A stretch of 64,000 bases of DNA from Myxococcaceae bacterium (GTDB taxonomy: Bacteria; Myxococcota_A; Polyangia; Polyangiales; Ga0077539). Shown here piece after piece: positions 32,879-42,398 of this stretch; the first letter of the stretch is position 1, and each line of letters begins with the position of its first letter. Position numbers and translations under genes: made by a program. The notes below the pieces were generated by a model. It did no database searches. It saw only the letters and a list, made by a program, of their open reading frames with translations, and was not told the origin of the DNA. The stretch is taken from the NCBI GenBank assembly GCA_004297725.1, contig SCUS01000162.1:1-64000 (forward strand), in the 5' to 3' direction.

Positions 32879-35230
32879 ATGAATCCCCTGGTCGCCGCGC
32901 TGGTGCTGCATCCGCCCGTGAGCGTCGCGCGGGACTTCATCGACTACCCCTACTTCAGCGACCTCGGCGCCGTGCAGCTCGCGGCCGTGCTGCGGGGCGC
33001 CGGCCACCCGGTCACGCTGCTCGACGCCTTCGCCACCCCGGGCGCCGCGCTTCGCTGGCGCGCCGACGGCCGCGCGCTGCTGGGCGCCCCGGTCGAGGCC
33101 CTGCTCTCGGCGGTGCGCTCGCTGCTCTCGACGGGCGACCCCCCCCGGGCGGTGGTGGTCGCGTACTCGCCCTTCCACCGGCCGCCCGCGCGGGACGACA
33201 CCCTGGGGGCCCTGCTCTCGGGGCTGCGCTCGCTGCTCCCCTCGGCGGCGATCGTGCTCGCGGACGCCTACCAGTCGGGCCAGCACTACGTCGAGGCCGC
33301 CGGGGACGCGGTGCTCGCCAGCTACCCCGAGGCCGACGCGTGGGTGAAGTACGAGGCCGAGGTGACCGTTCCGGCGCTGCTCGCCGCGCTCGGCCGCGGT
33401 GAGCCCATCGCGGGCGCGCACCACGGCGCCTCCCCTCCCTCGCTCGACGCCCTCCCCTTCCCCGCCTGGGACCTCGTCGACCTCTCCGCGCACGACCGCT
33501 TCTGCGCCAGCGTGGTGGGCGACCTCGGGCGCGGCGCGTGGGCCTTCCCCATCGACGGCCGCACCCTCCCGATGGTGACCTCGCGCGGGTGCCCCTTCAC
33601 CTGCGTGCACTGCAGCTCCAACCCGGGGCGCGCGGCGGGGGAGCCCAAGACCCAGCGGCGCTACTCCGCCGACCGGCTGCGGGAGTACCTCGCCGCGATG
33701 GTCACGCGGCACCGCGCCACGCGCCTCGAGGTGCTCGACGAGCTCATCAACGTCAACGAGCGCCACTGGGACGCCTTCCTCGATGTGGTGACGGCGCTCG
33801 GGGCGCGCTTCGACGTGCCCAACGGGATGCGCGCGGACTACCTGGAGCCCGAGCACTTCGCGCGCATGAAGGGCAGGGTGAGCACCGTGAGCGTGAGCGC
33901 CGAGAGCGGCGTGCAGCGCGTGGTCACCGAGGTGGTGCAGAAGCGCCTCGACCTCGGGGCCATCGAGCGCGCCGCGGAGAGCGCGCAGGCCGCGGGGGTG
34001 CCGCTGATGATCCACTACATCATCGGGATGCCCGGGGAGAGCGCCGAGGAGATCAACGAGACGCTGCGCTTCGCCATGGACCTCTACGACCGCCACGGCG
34101 CCTGGCCCGCGGTGCAGTACGCGACGCCGCTGCCGGGCACCGCCCTCGCGCGGGGCCGCTCGCTGCCGGTGGTCGACGACTGGGGGCCGCGCTTCCAGAT
34201 GGCCCCGAGCCAGCCCGGGATGAGCGTCACGCCCGACGAGCTCGCGCGCTTCCGCTGGACCTTCGAGGAGCGGCTGCGCGCCGCCGAGGGGCCGCAGAAG
34301 GTCATCATGAACGTCACCTACGTGTGCAACAACCGCTGCACCTTCTGCGCGGTGGGCACGCGCACGCAGGTCGACGGGCACCCGACGAGGCAGCGGGAGC
34401 ACCTCGACCGGTACCGCGCGCAGGGCGTCACCATGGTCGACTTCGACGGCGGCGAGCCCACGCTCAACCCCGAGCTCATCCCGCTGGTGCAGTACGCGCG
34501 GCGCATCGGCTACGACCGCATCAACGTCACCACCAACGGGAGGCTCTGCGCCTACGAGAAGTTCGCGCGCTCGCTGGTGCGCTCGGGCCTCACCACGCTG
34601 CTCTTCAGCGTGCACGGCCACGACGCCCAGTCGCACGCCCAGCAGGTGGGCGTCGCGGAGGCCTTCGAGCAGACCGTGCAGGGCATCCGGTACTGCGTGC
34701 AGCACGCCCCGCCGGGCGTCGAGCTCGGGATGAACATCACCCTCACCAAGGGCAATCACCAGCACCTCGAGGCCGTCACGCAGCTCGCGTGGGACCTCGG
34801 GCTGCGGTGGCTCAACATCCAGTTCCTGACGCCCTTCGGCCGGGCGACGCGGTGGATCTCGCCGGACACCCAGGCCGCCGCCGACATCGCCATGGGCGTG
34901 ATCGACCGCTGGGGCGATCGGATGAAGTTCCAGGTGATCAACCTGCCCTTCTGCTTCATGCCCGGTTACGAGCGCTTCATGCTGGGCGACCTGCTCAAGC
35001 TCCAGCGCCACATGATCTTCGTGAACAACGAGGACGTGAACCTCGGCGACTACCTCGCCGCGCGCCGGGTGAAGAAGCCCGTCTGCGGTCCGTGCCCGCA
35101 CGCCGTGTTCTGCGGCGGCTTCTATGAGCTCGACGACGTGCCGGAGCCCCCGTGGCTCGTGCTCCCCGACGAGCTCGACCGGCCCCTCGTCGAGGTCGAC
35201 TCGCGCCGACGGCTCAACGTGCTCGGGTGA
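32879..35230 (+). CDS. tandem radical SAM fusion: B12-type rSAM plus CNNRC-type rSAM
   Basis: A 783-aa single polypeptide with two complete rSAM cores. First: a B12-binding-like domain (residues 1-190) and SRGCPFTCVHC (Cys238, 242, 245), followed by SAESGVQRVVTEVVQKR. Second: VTYVCNNRCTFC (Cys483, 487, 490), DFDGGEPTLNP and the tail CGPCPHAVFCGG. Each half matches free-standing proteins in this window. Two rSAM reactions could thus act in sequence on one substrate. It heads a plus-strand operon of three double-rSAM genes and an FG-GAP protein. ATG at 32879 has a weak ribosome-binding site. Confidence 0.88.
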   Translation: MNPLVAALVLHPPVSVARDFIDYPYFSDLGAVQLAAVLRGAGHPVTLLDAFATPGAALRWRADGRALLGAPVEALLSAVRSLLSTGDPPRAVVVAYSPFHRPPARDDTLGALLSGLRSLLPSAAIVLADAYQSGQHYVEAAGDAVLASYPEADAWVKYEAEVTVPALLAALGRGEPIAGAHHGASPPSLDALPFPAWDLVDLSAHDRFCASVVGDLGRGAWAFPIDGRTLPMVTSRGCPFTCVHCSSNPGRAAGEPKTQRRYSADRLREYLAAMVTRHRATRLEVLDELINVNERHWDAFLDVVTALGARFDVPNGMRADYLEPEHFARMKGRVSTVSVSAESGVQRVVTEVVQKRLDLGAIERAAESAQAAGVPLMIHYIIGMPGESAEEINETLRFAMDLYDRHGAWPAVQYATPLPGTALARGRSLPVVDDWGPRFQMAPSQPGMSVTPDELARFRWTFEERLRAAEGPQKVIMNVTYVCNNRCTFCAVGTRTQVDGHPTRQREHLDRYRAQGVTMVDFDGGEPTLNPELIPLVQYARRIGYDRINVTTNGRLCAYEKFARSLVRSGLTTLLFSVHGHDAQSHAQQVGVAEAFEQTVQGIRYCVQHAPPGVELGMNITLTKGNHQHLEAVTQLAWDLGLRWLNIQFLTPFGRATRWISPDTQAAADIAMGVIDRWGDRMKFQVINLPFCFMPGYERFMLGDLLKLQRHMIFVNNEDVNLGDYLAARRVKKPVCGPCPHAVFCGGFYELDDVPEPPWLVLPDELDRPLVEVDSRRRLNVLG

Positions 35231-35263
35231 GCGCTTCTTACAGTTACTGGTAAAAGAGAGCCT

Positions 35264-37078
35264 GTGCGATCCGAGATCGTCGTCACCCACGAGACCTGCA
35301 ACCAGCGCTGCGGTCACTGCACGGCGAGGCGCTCCGAGGACGACCGGGCGTGGGTGCAGACCCGCGCGGTGCTCGGCCGGGTGCGCGCGGCGCTCTCGGG
35401 CGGCGCCAGGGAGCTGGTGCTCACCGGCGGCGAGCCGGGCATGCGGTCGGACCTGGCGGGGCTCGTCGCGGCCGCGCGCCAGGGCGGGGCCGAGCGGGTG
35501 GTGCTGGAGACCAACGCGACGCTCCTCGACGAGGCACGCGCGGTCGCGCTGAGGGCCGCGGGCCTGGACCTCGCGAGGGTCAACCTCGCCGCGTGGGGCG
35601 ACGCGCTCGACGCCGTCACCCAGGACCCGGGCGGCTGGGCGCGCACGGTGCGCGGCGTCGACGCCCTGCTCGCCGCGGGCGTGGCCGTGGAGCTTTCCGC
35701 GGTGGTGGTGCGCTCCACCGTGGCGTCGCTGCCGTCGCTGCCGTCGGCGCTGGTCGAGCGCTTCGGGGCGGCGCTCCAGGGCCTCGTGCTGCGGGTGCCG
35801 GTGCGCTCGCCCGACGAGGCGGCGCTGGTCTCCTACGACGAGGCGGCGAGGGTGATCGAGGCGGTGGCGCTCGAGGGCCGACGCGCGGGGCTCACGGTGC
35901 GGCTGTCCCCGGAGGAGGCCGTTCCGCCGTGCGTGTTCACCCGGCCGGTGGGCGTGGCGCACCTCTACGCGATGACGCCCGGGCTGCGCGCCCGGTCGGA
36001 CCATCGGCACCTCGAGGCCTGTGAGGGCTGCGCGGTGCGGGACCGCTGCCCGGGCTTCGCGAACGACACCCTTCGGCGCTTCGGCGCGCCGACGATCTCG
36101 CCGGTCACCGAGGAGCGGCTGCGCCGTCGCCTCTCGGTCATCTCCTCGGTGCAGGAGCAGGTGGCCCGCGAGCTGGCGCAGCCCAACCGCGCGACGCCCC
36201 GCGGAGGGAGCCCCATCGAGGAGGAGCTCGTCCGGGTGATCTTCCAGTGCAACCAGGCGTGCCGGTTCTGCTTCGTCTCGACGCACCTGCCGACCGCGGG
36301 CGACGACCAGGTGCGCGAGGCCATCACCCGCGCCGGCCGCGCGGGCCGGTGGATCACCCTCACCGGCGGCGAGCCCACGCTGCACCCGCGCCTCACGGAG
36401 TACGTGGCGCTCGCCCGCTCGGTGAGCCCGCACCCGGTGGGGATGCAGACCAACGCCACGCGGCTGTCGGACCCGGCGCGGGTGCAGGCGCTGGTCGACG
36501 CGGGCCTCGGGCACGTGCAGGTCTCGCTGCACGCCGCCGACGCGGCCCTCTCGGACGCCATCACCGAGGCGCCAGGGACCTTCGAGCACACCCTGCTCGG
36601 CCTCGATGCGCTGCACGCGCAGCCGTCGCTGTCGGTGTCGATCCTGTGCGTGGTGACGCGGCGCAACCACCTGGGGCTCGTCGGGCTGGTGCGGATGATC
36701 GCGTCGCGATGGCCGCGCGCGGAGCTGGGCCTGGCCTTCGTGGCGCCGTCGAGCGACCTCGTGCCGCGAGACACGGACCTCATCCCGCGCTACGGCGAGG
36801 TCGTCCCTTCCATGGAGGCGGCCGCGCGGGAGGCGCGCTCGCTGGGCCTCTCGTGCGAGGGCTTCGCGTCCATGTGCGGCGTGCCCCTCTGCCTGGTCTC
36901 CGCGGAGTCGAGGAGCGAGTCGCTGGACGAGATCCCCGAAGGCTATGACGGCGGGGAGTTCGCGCACCCTCCCGCGTGCGAGGGCTGCTCGCTACGGGGC
37001 CGCTGCTACGGGGTGCGGCGCGGTTACCTGGCCCTGTATGGCGACGGGGAGCTGCGGCCGCTGCGGGGCGACGAGTGA
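35264..37078 (+). CDS. tandem radical SAM fusion: two CNxxC-type rSAM units
   Basis: A 604-aa protein. Unit 1: ETCNQRCGHC (Cys12, 16, 19), LTGGEPGMR, tail CEGCAVRDRCPG. Unit 2: FQCNQACRFC (Cys329, 333, 336), LTGGEPTLHP, tail CEGCSLRGRCYGVRRGYLALYGDGELRP. Both units are complete with their own tail, as if two single genes were joined head to tail. GTG at 35264 is preceded by AAAGAGAG. Its stop overlaps the next GTG (GTGA). Substrate unknown. Confidence 0.88.
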   Translation: MRSEIVVTHETCNQRCGHCTARRSEDDRAWVQTRAVLGRVRAALSGGARELVLTGGEPGMRSDLAGLVAAARQGGAERVVLETNATLLDEARAVALRAAGLDLARVNLAAWGDALDAVTQDPGGWARTVRGVDALLAAGVAVELSAVVVRSTVASLPSLPSALVERFGAALQGLVLRVPVRSPDEAALVSYDEAARVIEAVALEGRRAGLTVRLSPEEAVPPCVFTRPVGVAHLYAMTPGLRARSDHRHLEACEGCAVRDRCPGFANDTLRRFGAPTISPVTEERLRRRLSVISSVQEQVARELAQPNRATPRGGSPIEEELVRVIFQCNQACRFCFVSTHLPTAGDDQVREAITRAGRAGRWITLTGGEPTLHPRLTEYVALARSVSPHPVGMQTNATRLSDPARVQALVDAGLGHVQVSLHAADAALSDAITEAPGTFEHTLLGLDALHAQPSLSVSILCVVTRRNHLGLVGLVRMIASRWPRAELGLAFVAPSSDLVPRDTDLIPRYGEVVPSMEAAAREARSLGLSCEGFASMCGVPLCLVSAESRSESLDEIPEGYDGGEFAHPPACEGCSLRGRCYGVRRGYLALYGDGELRPLRGDE

Positions 37079-39393
37079 GCGCCGTGATCGCCTTCGGGGT
37101 GCTCTACGGCGAGGCCCGGGAGGGGTTCTTCCCCGACAGCCTGCTGGCCCACCTCGGGGCGTGCGCGAGGGCCATGGGCTGCGACGCGCGGATGGTGCGG
37201 GTCTACTACGACGGCCAGGACCCGGAGCGCGACGCGGAGGTGGGGCGGAGGTTCCGGCGCTGGCTGGAGGCGCGCGGGGTGCAGGTGCTGGTGCTCGACC
37301 GGGTGATCCACCCGGAGGTGGTGCGGGACTGGGCGGCCGGTGCGCCGGGGCGGTGCTGCGTGCACGTGAGCCGGGGCGAGTCCTTCGATCCGGTCGAGGG
37401 CGTGGACTACGTGATCGGTGCGGCGCCGGGGCTGCTTCGACGCGGTGCGACCCGCCGGGCGCCGTCGCTCTCCCGCCTCGCGCGGGCCTTCGAGGCGTGG
37501 CTGCAGGCCTGGCGGTCGGGGGAGGACCCCGGGGCGGTCGCGGGCGTCGCCCGGGTCGAAGGAGCCGCGCTGCGCACGGGCGCCCCGCTGCCCGAGGACG
37601 ACGGCGTCCGCGCCCCCTTCGATGCGCTGGTGGCGCAGGAGGTGATCTCCCTCGACGCGCCGCCCAGGACGTCACGGCGCACGCTCTTCGGCAACGTCGG
37701 CTGCCCCTACGCGGCGGACCCGCTGGAGCGGCCCTTCTTCGCGGGCGTGACGCTGCCCGCGGACGGGTCCATCGCGAGGCTCGGGTGCGCGTTCTGCGAC
37801 CTGGGCGGGGACTACGAGCGACGCGCGGACGCGGAGGTGATCGCCGAGGTCGCCGACCAGGCGGCGTTCTGGAGCGAGCGCGACCCGTCGGTGGAGGAGT
37901 TCGTGCTGAGCGACCAGCACGCGGTGCGCTACCTCGCGCCGCTGCTGCGGGCGGCGGCCGCGCGCGGGGTGCGCCCGATGCGCTGGCTCTTCGCGGCGAG
38001 GGTCGACACCTTCGTGCGGGAGCTCCAGCGCGTGCGCGCCGCGGTGGCCGCGGCCGAGGAGGTGGGGCAGTCGGTGGAGCTGTACCTCTCGGGCTACGAG
38101 GCCTTCTCCGACGACGTGCTCGAGCGCTTCAACAAGGGCGTCACGGTGGCCGAGCAGCTCGTCGCGGTGGAGGCCATGCGCTCGCTCGCCCGAGAGCACC
38201 CCGGGCACTTCGCCTACGCCCGCGCCCGAGGGCACAGCCTGATCCTGTGGGACCCGTGGACCCGCCCCGAGGAGCTCGCGGAGAGCGTGTCGGTGATGCG
38301 CTCCGCGGGCCTCGGGGAGATGTTTCACGCGGTCGGGCGCAACCGGCTGCGGCTCTACCGGGACCTGCCGCTCTTCCACGCGGCCGCCCGCGACGGCGCC
38401 CTGCGCGATCGATGGGAGGACGGGGACGAGGGCGCGGGGGAGCGCAAGGGCTACAACCCCGAGCACCCGTGGCGCTTCCTCGACGGGCGCTCGCGCGTGG
38501 CCTACGAGCTGGCCCTCTGGCTGCGAGAGACCCTCGGCGAGGCGACGGAACTCTCCCAGCTCGCCGCCGTGGCTGCGTACGCGCGCTCCCTGTCGGCGGG
38601 CGAGCTCGACGGCGCGGTGGCGCGCGCCCAGCAGGGCGTCCTCGCGCTGCGGGAGGCGCTCACGTCGCTGGAGGGGCCTCGCGTGGCGCCGCGGCGCGGG
38701 GCCTCGGTGGCCGCGGCGGTGCTGCGCTTCGCGGGCGCGTGCAACAACGCGTGCGGGGGATGCTCCAACCGGGACGCGTGGCTGCCCGACGACCAGGCCT
38801 CGCTCGAGCACCGGCTGGAGGCCGCGCGCTCGACGGGCTCGCGGGCGGTGGCCTTCGCGGGGCGGGAGCCGACGCTGCACCCGGGCTTCCTCGGGCTGGT
38901 GCGTCGCGCGCGAGGGGCCGACGGTCGCGCGGTGGCGGTGGTGAGCAACGGGCGACGCTTCGTGTACGGCGCCTTCGCCCGCTCGGCGGTGGCGGCGGGG
39001 CTGCGCTCGGCGAGCATCAAGGTGTTCGGCGCGGAGGCCTCCATCGGGGACGCCGTGGCCTCGGCGCAGGGGGCGCACGCGCAGTCGATGGCGGGCCTCG
39101 CGGAGCTGCGGGCCGCGGGCCTGACGGCGCTGGAGTTGCGCGCGATGGTCTACGGCGCGGCGCTCCCGACGCTGGCCGGGGTGGCCGACCTCGCGCGCTC
39201 GGCGGGTGTCTCGCAGATGCAGGTGGAGGCCGCCCTGGACACCGTGGGGCTCGCGCGCTCGGCCGAGGCCGCCGAGGCGATCGGGGCGCTGTCACGGCGC
39301 TGCGCCGCGCTGGACGTGGCGCTGGAGGTGTCGCCCCTCCACGCCGGGACCCTTCCGGTCGAGCGGGTTCCGCTCGCGGCGAGGCGCTCGTGA
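37075..39393 (+). CDS. rSAM fusion protein with atypical first half
   Basis: A 772-aa protein. The first half (1-540) has GCPY at residue 210 and LGCAFC ending near residue 241, about 28 residues apart, instead of one compact CxxxCxxC; it still contains rSAM-like segments (LYLSGYEAFSDDVLERFNKG). The second half has CNNACGGC (Cys556, 560, 563) and AGREPTLHP, where the first Gly of GGEP is kept but the second is Arg; it lacks the usual three-Cys tail. GTG at 37075 overlaps the previous stop, and the stop overlaps the next GTG, so the gene is tied to both neighbours. The first half may be a distant oxygen-independent (B12-free) rSAM or a cluster-less partner. Confidence 0.8.
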   Translation: MSAVIAFGVLYGEAREGFFPDSLLAHLGACARAMGCDARMVRVYYDGQDPERDAEVGRRFRRWLEARGVQVLVLDRVIHPEVVRDWAAGAPGRCCVHVSRGESFDPVEGVDYVIGAAPGLLRRGATRRAPSLSRLARAFEAWLQAWRSGEDPGAVAGVARVEGAALRTGAPLPEDDGVRAPFDALVAQEVISLDAPPRTSRRTLFGNVGCPYAADPLERPFFAGVTLPADGSIARLGCAFCDLGGDYERRADAEVIAEVADQAAFWSERDPSVEEFVLSDQHAVRYLAPLLRAAAARGVRPMRWLFAARVDTFVRELQRVRAAVAAAEEVGQSVELYLSGYEAFSDDVLERFNKGVTVAEQLVAVEAMRSLAREHPGHFAYARARGHSLILWDPWTRPEELAESVSVMRSAGLGEMFHAVGRNRLRLYRDLPLFHAAARDGALRDRWEDGDEGAGERKGYNPEHPWRFLDGRSRVAYELALWLRETLGEATELSQLAAVAAYARSLSAGELDGAVARAQQGVLALREALTSLEGPRVAPRRGASVAAAVLRFAGACNNACGGCSNRDAWLPDDQASLEHRLEAARSTGSRAVAFAGREPTLHPGFLGLVRRARGADGRAVAVVSNGRRFVYGAFARSAVAAGLRSASIKVFGAEASIGDAVASAQGAHAQSMAGLAELRAAGLTALELRAMVYGAALPTLAGVADLARSAGVSQMQVEAALDTVGLARSAEAAEAIGALSRRCAALDVALEVSPLHAGTLPVERVPLAARRS

Positions 39394-41303
39394 GGGGGCG
39401 TCGCTCCCTGCGCGCGGCCCTCTGCGCCGCGCTCGCGGTGGCCGCGGAGGGGGGCTGCCGCGAGGAGACGGTCGACCCGCCGAGGGCCTGTCCCTCGATG
39501 CCCGGAGGCTTCTCGGACTGCACGCCGAGCTCCGGGGTCACCGTCGGATCGACCTCGTGGACCTTCCGGGACCGCTTCCCCAACAACGGCGCCGCGCTCG
39601 GCGACTGCGACGGGGACGGAGGCGCGGACGCGCTGTCGTTCTCGTGGGTCGGGACCGCGAGGCTCTATCACCAGGAGGGCGCGTTCAGCTTCCGCGACGT
39701 GACCCGCGAGTCGGGCCTGCCGACGGACCTCTGGGCGATGGCCGCGGCCTTCGGGGACCTCGACCACGACGGCCTGGACGACCTCGTCACGGTGCTGCGC
39801 CCGGAGGACTTCGAGAGCCTGTTCGCGCTGGCGCTGCTGGAGCCCGCGCCGCCGGGACGGAGCCCGCCGCAGCCGTCGCCGATCCGGGTCTTCCGGGGGC
39901 TCTCTCGCTGTCGCTTCTCGGAGGTGACCGCCGCGTGGGGCTTCGGGGCGCCGCTGCCGGACGCGCCGCTGCTGCTCGACGGCGTGCGCCTCTGGGACGT
40001 GAACCTCGACGGGCGCCTCGACGTCGCCGCCTGGAACAACGCCGGCGCCTCGCATCGGCCGGTGATGTTCCTGAGCCGCGCGGACGGCGTGTGGGAGGAG
40101 CAGGCCGGGGCGCTGTTTGGCGCGGCGCCCACCTCGACCTGGTCGGCGGCCTTCAGCGACCTCGACGCCGATGGCCTGTCGGACGTGCTCTGGCTCCACG
40201 ACGGGGCGGAGGGTCGGTCTGCGCAGTTCTTCCACCGCGAGGCGCCCGCGTGGCCGGTCACCTACCGCGAGGTGGTGATCGCCCCGTCGCTCTTCGGCCC
40301 CAAGAGCGGCGAGCGCAGCCTGATGGGCGCGTCCGTGGGCGACGTCGACGGGGACGGGAGCCTGGACGTGTTCATCACCGACGTGGGCGCGCAGCACCTG
40401 CTGGTGCAGCGCTCGGGCTTCGGCTTCGAGAGCGCGGCGGTCCGCGCCGGGGTCGACAGCGCGACGCTCCCCGACGGCGGCCGCACGGTGGGCTTCGGCA
40501 GCAGCATGGCCGACTGGAACAACGACGGCGCGGTGGACCTGCTCTTCGTGGCCTCGATCGACCAGGGCAACCGCTCGCCGCCCTTCGCCCGGCTCTTCGA
40601 GAACCGCGGCGACGGCACCTTCGCCGCGCGAGACGACCTCCTCCGGCAGCCCGCCTCGCGCGTGCAGGAGGCCTTGAGCGCCGCGGATTTCGACCGCGAC
40701 GGCCGCGTCGACTACTGGCTCGGCGGCAGCGGCGAGGGCCCGCGCATCGTCCGCAACGAGGTCGTCGGCGGGGCATCCTTCGCGCTTCGCCTGCGCGGTC
40801 GCACCTCCAACACCGCCGGCCTCGGCGCGAGGGTCGTCGCTCGCGTGGGCGACCGCTCGCTCGTGCGGGAGATGTCCCCCGGCGGCAACTCCCTCGGGGG
40901 CGACGAGCCCAGGATCGTCCTCGGCCTCGGCGCGCGCGACCACGCGGACGGCGTCGAGGTCCGCTGGCCGAGCGGCTTCGTGCAGCGCCTCGGCCGGGTC
41001 GAGGCCGGGGCGGAGCTCACCGTGACCGAGCCCGCGCTGGTCACCGTCGAGACCCCGAGGGTGCCGATGGGCGGCGAGGCCCGCGTCGTCGTCCGCCCCG
41101 CGCAGCCCGACGGATCGGCGCTGGGGAGCGGCCACGCCGTGCGCGTGACGGCGCTCCCGGGCGGCGTGGAGGCCGCCGTCACCGACCGCGGCGACGGGAG
41201 CTACCTCGCTCGATGGACCCCCTCCGCGGCGGGCGATGCGGTCGCGGTCGTCTCGGTCGACGGGGCCACATGGACGGCGCGCCCCAACCTGCGCGTGCGC
41301 TGA
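39390..41303 (+). CDS. FG-GAP/VCBS repeat protein with UnbV (ASPIC) domain
   Basis: A 637-aa exported protein. The N-terminus (RRSLRAALCAALAVAAEGGC) looks like a signal, perhaps lipoprotein type. Repeats of GDCDGDGGAD, GDLDHDGLDD, DVNLDGRLD, DLDADGLSD, DVDGDGSLD and FDRDGRVD are Ca-binding FG-GAP/VCBS blades of a beta-propeller. The C-terminal GLGARVV...VRWPSGFVQRLGRVEAGAELTV is the UnbV/ASPIC domain. GTG at 39390 overlaps the stop of the rSAM fusion gene by 4 bp, so this surface protein is co-translated with an rSAM enzyme and could be its substrate. Confidence 0.87.
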   Translation: MRGRRSLRAALCAALAVAAEGGCREETVDPPRACPSMPGGFSDCTPSSGVTVGSTSWTFRDRFPNNGAALGDCDGDGGADALSFSWVGTARLYHQEGAFSFRDVTRESGLPTDLWAMAAAFGDLDHDGLDDLVTVLRPEDFESLFALALLEPAPPGRSPPQPSPIRVFRGLSRCRFSEVTAAWGFGAPLPDAPLLLDGVRLWDVNLDGRLDVAAWNNAGASHRPVMFLSRADGVWEEQAGALFGAAPTSTWSAAFSDLDADGLSDVLWLHDGAEGRSAQFFHREAPAWPVTYREVVIAPSLFGPKSGERSLMGASVGDVDGDGSLDVFITDVGAQHLLVQRSGFGFESAAVRAGVDSATLPDGGRTVGFGSSMADWNNDGAVDLLFVASIDQGNRSPPFARLFENRGDGTFAARDDLLRQPASRVQEALSAADFDRDGRVDYWLGGSGEGPRIVRNEVVGGASFALRLRGRTSNTAGLGARVVARVGDRSLVREMSPGGNSLGGDEPRIVLGLGARDHADGVEVRWPSGFVQRLGRVEAGAELTVTEPALVTVETPRVPMGGEARVVVRPAQPDGSALGSGHAVRVTALPGGVEAAVTDRGDGSYLARWTPSAAGDAVAVVSVDGATWTARPNLRVR

Positions 41304-41310
41304 CGCCCCG

Positions 41311-42333
41311 CTACAGCGCCTCGCTCCGCGGCAGCCACCACCGCGGGACCATCGGCTGCGACAGCGCCCATCGCGCCACGGTGCGCCCTCCCTCCCCGGC
41401 CAGGAGCGACTCCTCGTCGAGGGTGACCGTGTCCCCCCTGGCGAGCGAGGCCCCCACCGCCCGCGCGCCCCAGGCGTACAGCCACGGGAGCGACGGGTCG
41501 TCCTGCGCCGCGACGCGCGAGTACCGCACGCTCCCGCGGCGAGCGCTGCCCTCGCCCGCGCCGTCGAAGATCCAGAAGAGGCCCACCCGGACGATGAGCA
41601 TCGGCCGCAGGAGCTGGGCCCGCAGCACCGCGGCGCCGGTCGGGTCCTCGCGCTCCACGGCGGCGAGCACCCGGCGGGCGAAGTCGAGCGCGAGCGGGCA
41701 CCGGCCGCCGCAGGGGACGAAGCCGACGGGCGACTCGGAGCAGAGCGGGTGCAGCGCCCAGTGCACCGGCGGCCCGTCGAGCAGCGCCCGCAGCGCGGCC
41801 TCGTTGATGCCGTCGCTCGCCGCCTCGGGCGTGCGCTCCAGCGCCACGAAGCGCTCGACGCAGCACGGCGGGTACCCCAGCAGCCGCCCCGCGCGGCGGG
41901 CCCCCTCGGGCGATCGGTCACGCTCGGCCTCGATCACCTGCTCGGCCTCGGCGCCTCGGGAGGCGGCGACCAGGTAGCGCTCCGCGGGGCCCGATGGGGT
42001 GGAGAGCGCCACGTCGAAGCGGCGCGCGTAGGGCCCTACCACCGCCGTGCGAAAGCCCTCGGAGCGCAGCCGTTGTTCGAGGCCGAGGGCGGTGCGGCGG
42101 TCGAGGTCCTCGAACTTCGCGACGGGGCGCGCGCCCGCTCGCAGCGCCAGCAGGTCGACCCTCCGAGGGCGGTCGTAGCGCAGCCACGCGACCCTCGCGG
42201 GCGTCGGGGCTCCCTCGTCCGCCACGGGTCCGTCGGCGAGGCCCGCGATCTCGTGGAAGGCCCGCAGGCACCCGTCCTCGTCGCGGCGCGCGTCGGCCTC
42301 GCGCAGCCGGTCGTAGCGTTCCGTGAGGCGCAC
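41311..42333 (-). CDS. DUF483-like Cys-rich protein
   Basis: A protein of about 340 aa with LLGYPPCCVERFVALE and, 40 residues on, HPLCSESPVGFVPCGGRCPLALDFA. The LGYPxCC plus downstream Cys set recalls DUF483 proteins, whose function is unknown; the cysteines could bind metal. The start is uncertain: GTG at 42333 or GTG at 42393 (20 residues more); neither has a good ribosome-binding site. Divergent from the next rSAM gene, convergent with the FG-GAP gene. Its presence among rSAM genes suggests an accessory role, but this is only context. Confidence 0.6.
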   Translation of the reverse strand: MRLTERYDRLREADARRDEDGCLRAFHEIAGLADGPVADEGAPTPARVAWLRYDRPRRVDLLALRAGARPVAKFEDLDRRTALGLEQRLRSEGFRTAVVGPYARRFDVALSTPSGPAERYLVAASRGAEAEQVIEAERDRSPEGARRAGRLLGYPPCCVERFVALERTPEAASDGINEAALRALLDGPPVHWALHPLCSESPVGFVPCGGRCPLALDFARRVLAAVEREDPTGAAVLRAQLLRPMLIVRVGLFWIFDGAGEGSARRGSVRYSRVAAQDDPSLPWLYAWGARAVGASLARGDTVTLDEESLLAGEGGRTVARWALSQPMVPRWWLPRSEAL

Positions 42334-42398
42334 GATGGCAGTGCGGGACAGTACCGCGATTGACGCCCCCAGGGACGGGGCGGAACATCCCACGCCAA

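Noticed and set aside
32870-36967. Minus-strand open frame of 1365 codons
   Set aside because: Low-complexity His/Arg/Gly product opposite two clear rSAM fusion genes; a shadow of high-GC codon bias.
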